Assembly (NCBI GenBank): GCA_001303225.1
Contig: LJNI01000133.1
Span: 1 to 6,304, forward strand
From: a candidate division TA06 bacterium DG_78
Lineage (GTDB): Bacteria; Hydrothermota; Tepidihabitantia; SM23-42
Direction of reading: 5' to 3'
DNA length: 6,304 bases
The position numbers were made by a program, and so were the translations under genes. The notes below the pieces were generated by a model. That model searched no databases and was not told the DNA's origin. It saw nothing but the letters and a program-made list of their open reading frames with translations. Shown here in pieces: positions 4,747 to 6,304 of this stretch. The stretch's first letter is position 1, and each line of letters begins with the position of its first letter.

Positions 4747-4770
4747 AGGGGTTATTACTATAGTCATTAT

Positions 4771-6114
4771 TTACAATATTTTTGCTAGGGAGTCTATGTA
4801 TGTGTCAATTTCTTCTTTACTCCTCTTTTCAGTGACCGCGATGAGCATGTAGTGTTTTAACTTCTCGTCAAACATCGAAAGTGGTACGCCACCAAATATT
4901 TTATACTCGAGAAGTTTATCGATCACCTCATGAGTCGGCTTCTCAGTTTCAACGATAAATTCTTTGAAAAACTCCTGTTCATAGGCAGGTTTTATATGTT
5001 TTAATTCTTTTATTTTGTCGTATAAATAATGACTCTTAGAAACACAGAGGTTAGCAACATCAACCATTCCTTGTTTACCCAAGCTACATAAATAAATGAG
5101 AGAACTCAATGCACACAAAGCCTCATTCGTACATATGTTCGACGTTGCCTTTTCCCGTCTAATGTGCTGTTCGCGGGTCTGTAAGGTCAGTACATACCCT
5201 CGTTTACCATCAATATCTGTTGTCTCACCGACAATACGTCCAGGCAATTTACGAACATAATCCATTTTCGCAGCAAAAATGCCGAGCAGAGGACCACCAA
5301 AACTCTGGGGTATACCCATTGCCTGACCTTCACCAACAACAATATCAGCATTGTATTCACCAGGTGGCTTTACGACACCCAGGGATAGTGGATCAACCAC
5401 TGAAACCAGAAGCGCACCTCTGTCATGCACCATTTTTTCGATATCTGGCATCGCTTCTAGAAACCCGTAGAAATTGGGATGTTGAATACAGATACAGCTC
5501 GTTTCATTATCGAGCAAATCTTTGAGTGCGTTCAGATCAGTGAGACCGTTTTTTGATGGACACTGCACAAGTTCAACACAACACTCTTGAGTATATGTTT
5601 TAACAACCTGCTGATAGAATGGATGAATAAGTTCAGAGAGAATGACCTTTGCTTTGCCGGTGATGTCATTCGCCATGTGGCACGCTTCAGCGAGAGCTGA
5701 CCCTCCATCGTACATCGAGGCATTGGCAACGTCCATCCCGGTGAGTTCACATATCACAGTTTGATACTCAAATATCGACTGGAGGGTACCTTGGGAAACT
5801 TCAGCCTGATACGGCGTATAGGCAGTGTAAAATTCACTTCTCGAAATGATCGTATCGACGATCGAAGGTATATAGTGATCATAGATACCCGCACCCAAAA
5901 ATGTAATATGATCTGTGCTAGTAAGATTTTTGCCAGCTAACTGTTTTAAGATATTTCTGATTTCATGCTCACTTACTGCCGGTGGTAACTGTATTTTCTG
6001 GTGATGTTGTAGTTCTTTAGGAATTATTGCATCGAGTAGTTCTTGAAATGAAGAGACTCCCAGTTTTTTCAGGATCTCTTGTTCATCCTGTGGTGTAAGT
6101 GGTAAGTAGTGCAT
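4771..6114 (-). CDS. gcvPA: Glycine dehydrogenase (decarboxylating) subunit 1, GcvPA
   Basis: This is a complete 447-aa protein, the normal size for the N-terminal half of a split glycine-cleavage P protein. With GcvPB it decarboxylates glycine and passes the aminomethyl group to lipoyl-GcvH in the cytoplasm. The PLP-binding lysine is expected in GcvPB, not here. Diagnostic stretches are FLGAGIYDHYIPSIVD (72-87), SRSEFYTAYTPYQAEVSQGT (91-110), FEYQTVICELTGMDVANASM (115-134) with YDGGSALAEA just after, VVGEGQAMGIPQSFGGP, and REQHIRREKATSNICTNEAL. The ATG at 6114 shares its A with the gcvH stop (TAATG); no SD stands at a useful distance, so translational coupling is likely. gcvPB, normally the next gene, does not follow; ymdB does. 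Nothing suggests truncation of GcvPA itself. Confidence 0.96.
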   Translation of the reverse strand: MHYLPLTPQDEQEILKKLGVSSFQELLDAIIPKELQHHQKIQLPPAVSEHEIRNILKQLAGKNLTSTDHITFLGAGIYDHYIPSIVDTIISRSEFYTAYTPYQAEVSQGTLQSIFEYQTVICELTGMDVANASMYDGGSALAEACHMANDITGKAKVILSELIHPFYQQVVKTYTQECCVELVQCPSKNGLTDLNALKDLLDNETSCICIQHPNFYGFLEAMPDIEKMVHDRGALLVSVVDPLSLGVVKPPGEYNADIVVGEGQAMGIPQSFGGPLLGIFAAKMDYVRKLPGRIVGETTDIDGKRGYVLTLQTREQHIRREKATSNICTNEALCALSSLIYLCSLGKQGMVDVANLCVSKSHYLYDKIKELKHIKPAYEQEFFKEFIVETEKPTHEVIDKLLEYKIFGGVPLSMFDEKLKHYMLIAVTEKRSKEEIDTYIDSLAKIL

Positions 6115-6304
6115 TAATGTTTAGCGATGAGTTCCTTATACTGGTCAGGTGAAAGAAGATTCTCATATTCTTTCGGATCTGCAACCTTTACCTTGTAGAG
6201 CCAACCTTCACCATACGGATCCTTATTTATTATTGAAGGGTCAGCGATAACCTTGTCATTTACTTCAGTCACTTCACCACTAACAGCACCATACAGATCA
6301 GTCA
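6114..6304 (-). CDS. gcvH: Glycine cleavage system H protein, C-terminal part (5' end outside window)
   Basis: The visible 62 residues start at TDLYGAVSGEV and continue through EVNDKVIADPSIINKDPYGEGWLYKVKV to the closing SPDQYKELIAKH. This is the second half of the ~125-aa GcvH barrel, the lipoyl carrier that shuttles the aminomethyl intermediate between P, T and L proteins. In the family the lipoylated lysine lies a few residues before 'SDLYxPVSGEV', so here it is just beyond the window edge and cannot be confirmed. The stop TAA (6116-6114) overlaps the gcvPA start by one base, giving a tight gcvH-gcvPA operon. A gcvT gene would usually precede, outside the window. Confidence 0.95.
   Translation of the reverse strand, partial: TDLYGAVSGEVTEVNDKVIADPSIINKDPYGEGWLYKVKVADPKEYENLLSPDQYKELIAKH

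Overview
The window looks like a chromosomal stretch of an AT-rich, uncultivated, Gram-negative-type bacterium. Two proteins at the left end carry the C-terminal beta-sandwich tail annotated as a type IX secretion (T9SS) type A sorting or FlgD-like domain. One of them is a parallel beta-helix of the 'SIQAGID..GDTVLVGPGTY' kind. Together with a GxxExxY gene and a split glycine decarboxylase (gcvPA), this mix is common in Bacteroidetes/FCB-like lineages and candidate phyla such as WOR-3. The phylum is an inference and cannot be proved from 6.3 kb.

Layout. Positions 1-260 (+) hold the tail of a secreted protein. It converges on a 428-aa secreted beta-helix protein (332-1618, -), and the two share a bidirectional terminator (286-317). 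The 331-bp gap at 1619-1949 holds a clear promoter for the beta-helix gene, an orphan minus-strand terminator, and a promoter for a 185-aa exported protein of unknown function (1950-2507, +). Positions 2508-2895 hold a third promoter, four successive hairpins, a tRNA-Arg(CCG), another hairpin overlapping the tRNA 3' end, and an array of GATTACRGTGAT repeats. Next come a GxxExxY-family PD-(D/E)XK protein (2896-3285, +) bracketed by inverted copies of that repeat, and an FMN nitroreductase (3348-3863, +). On the minus strand lie a YmdB-type phosphodiesterase (3935-4705), gcvPA (4771-6114) and the 3' part of gcvH (6114-6304).

How the genes relate. gcvH and gcvPA overlap by one base (TAATG) and form a translationally coupled glycine-cleavage operon. 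The expected gcvPB does not follow; ymdB does, after a 65-bp gap containing GATTAC repeats. The other genes are housekeeping or secreted single units with no evident shared pathway.

The most unusual signal is intergenic. There are several short perfect hairpins, most with 3-nt loops, and a family of GATTACRGTGAT repeats. The repeats form 14-bp imperfect inverted ends of a ~502-bp cassette carrying the GxxExxY gene, and a 14-bp identical solo copy sits upstream of ymdB. This could be a small, undescribed nuclease-associated mobile or repeat element.
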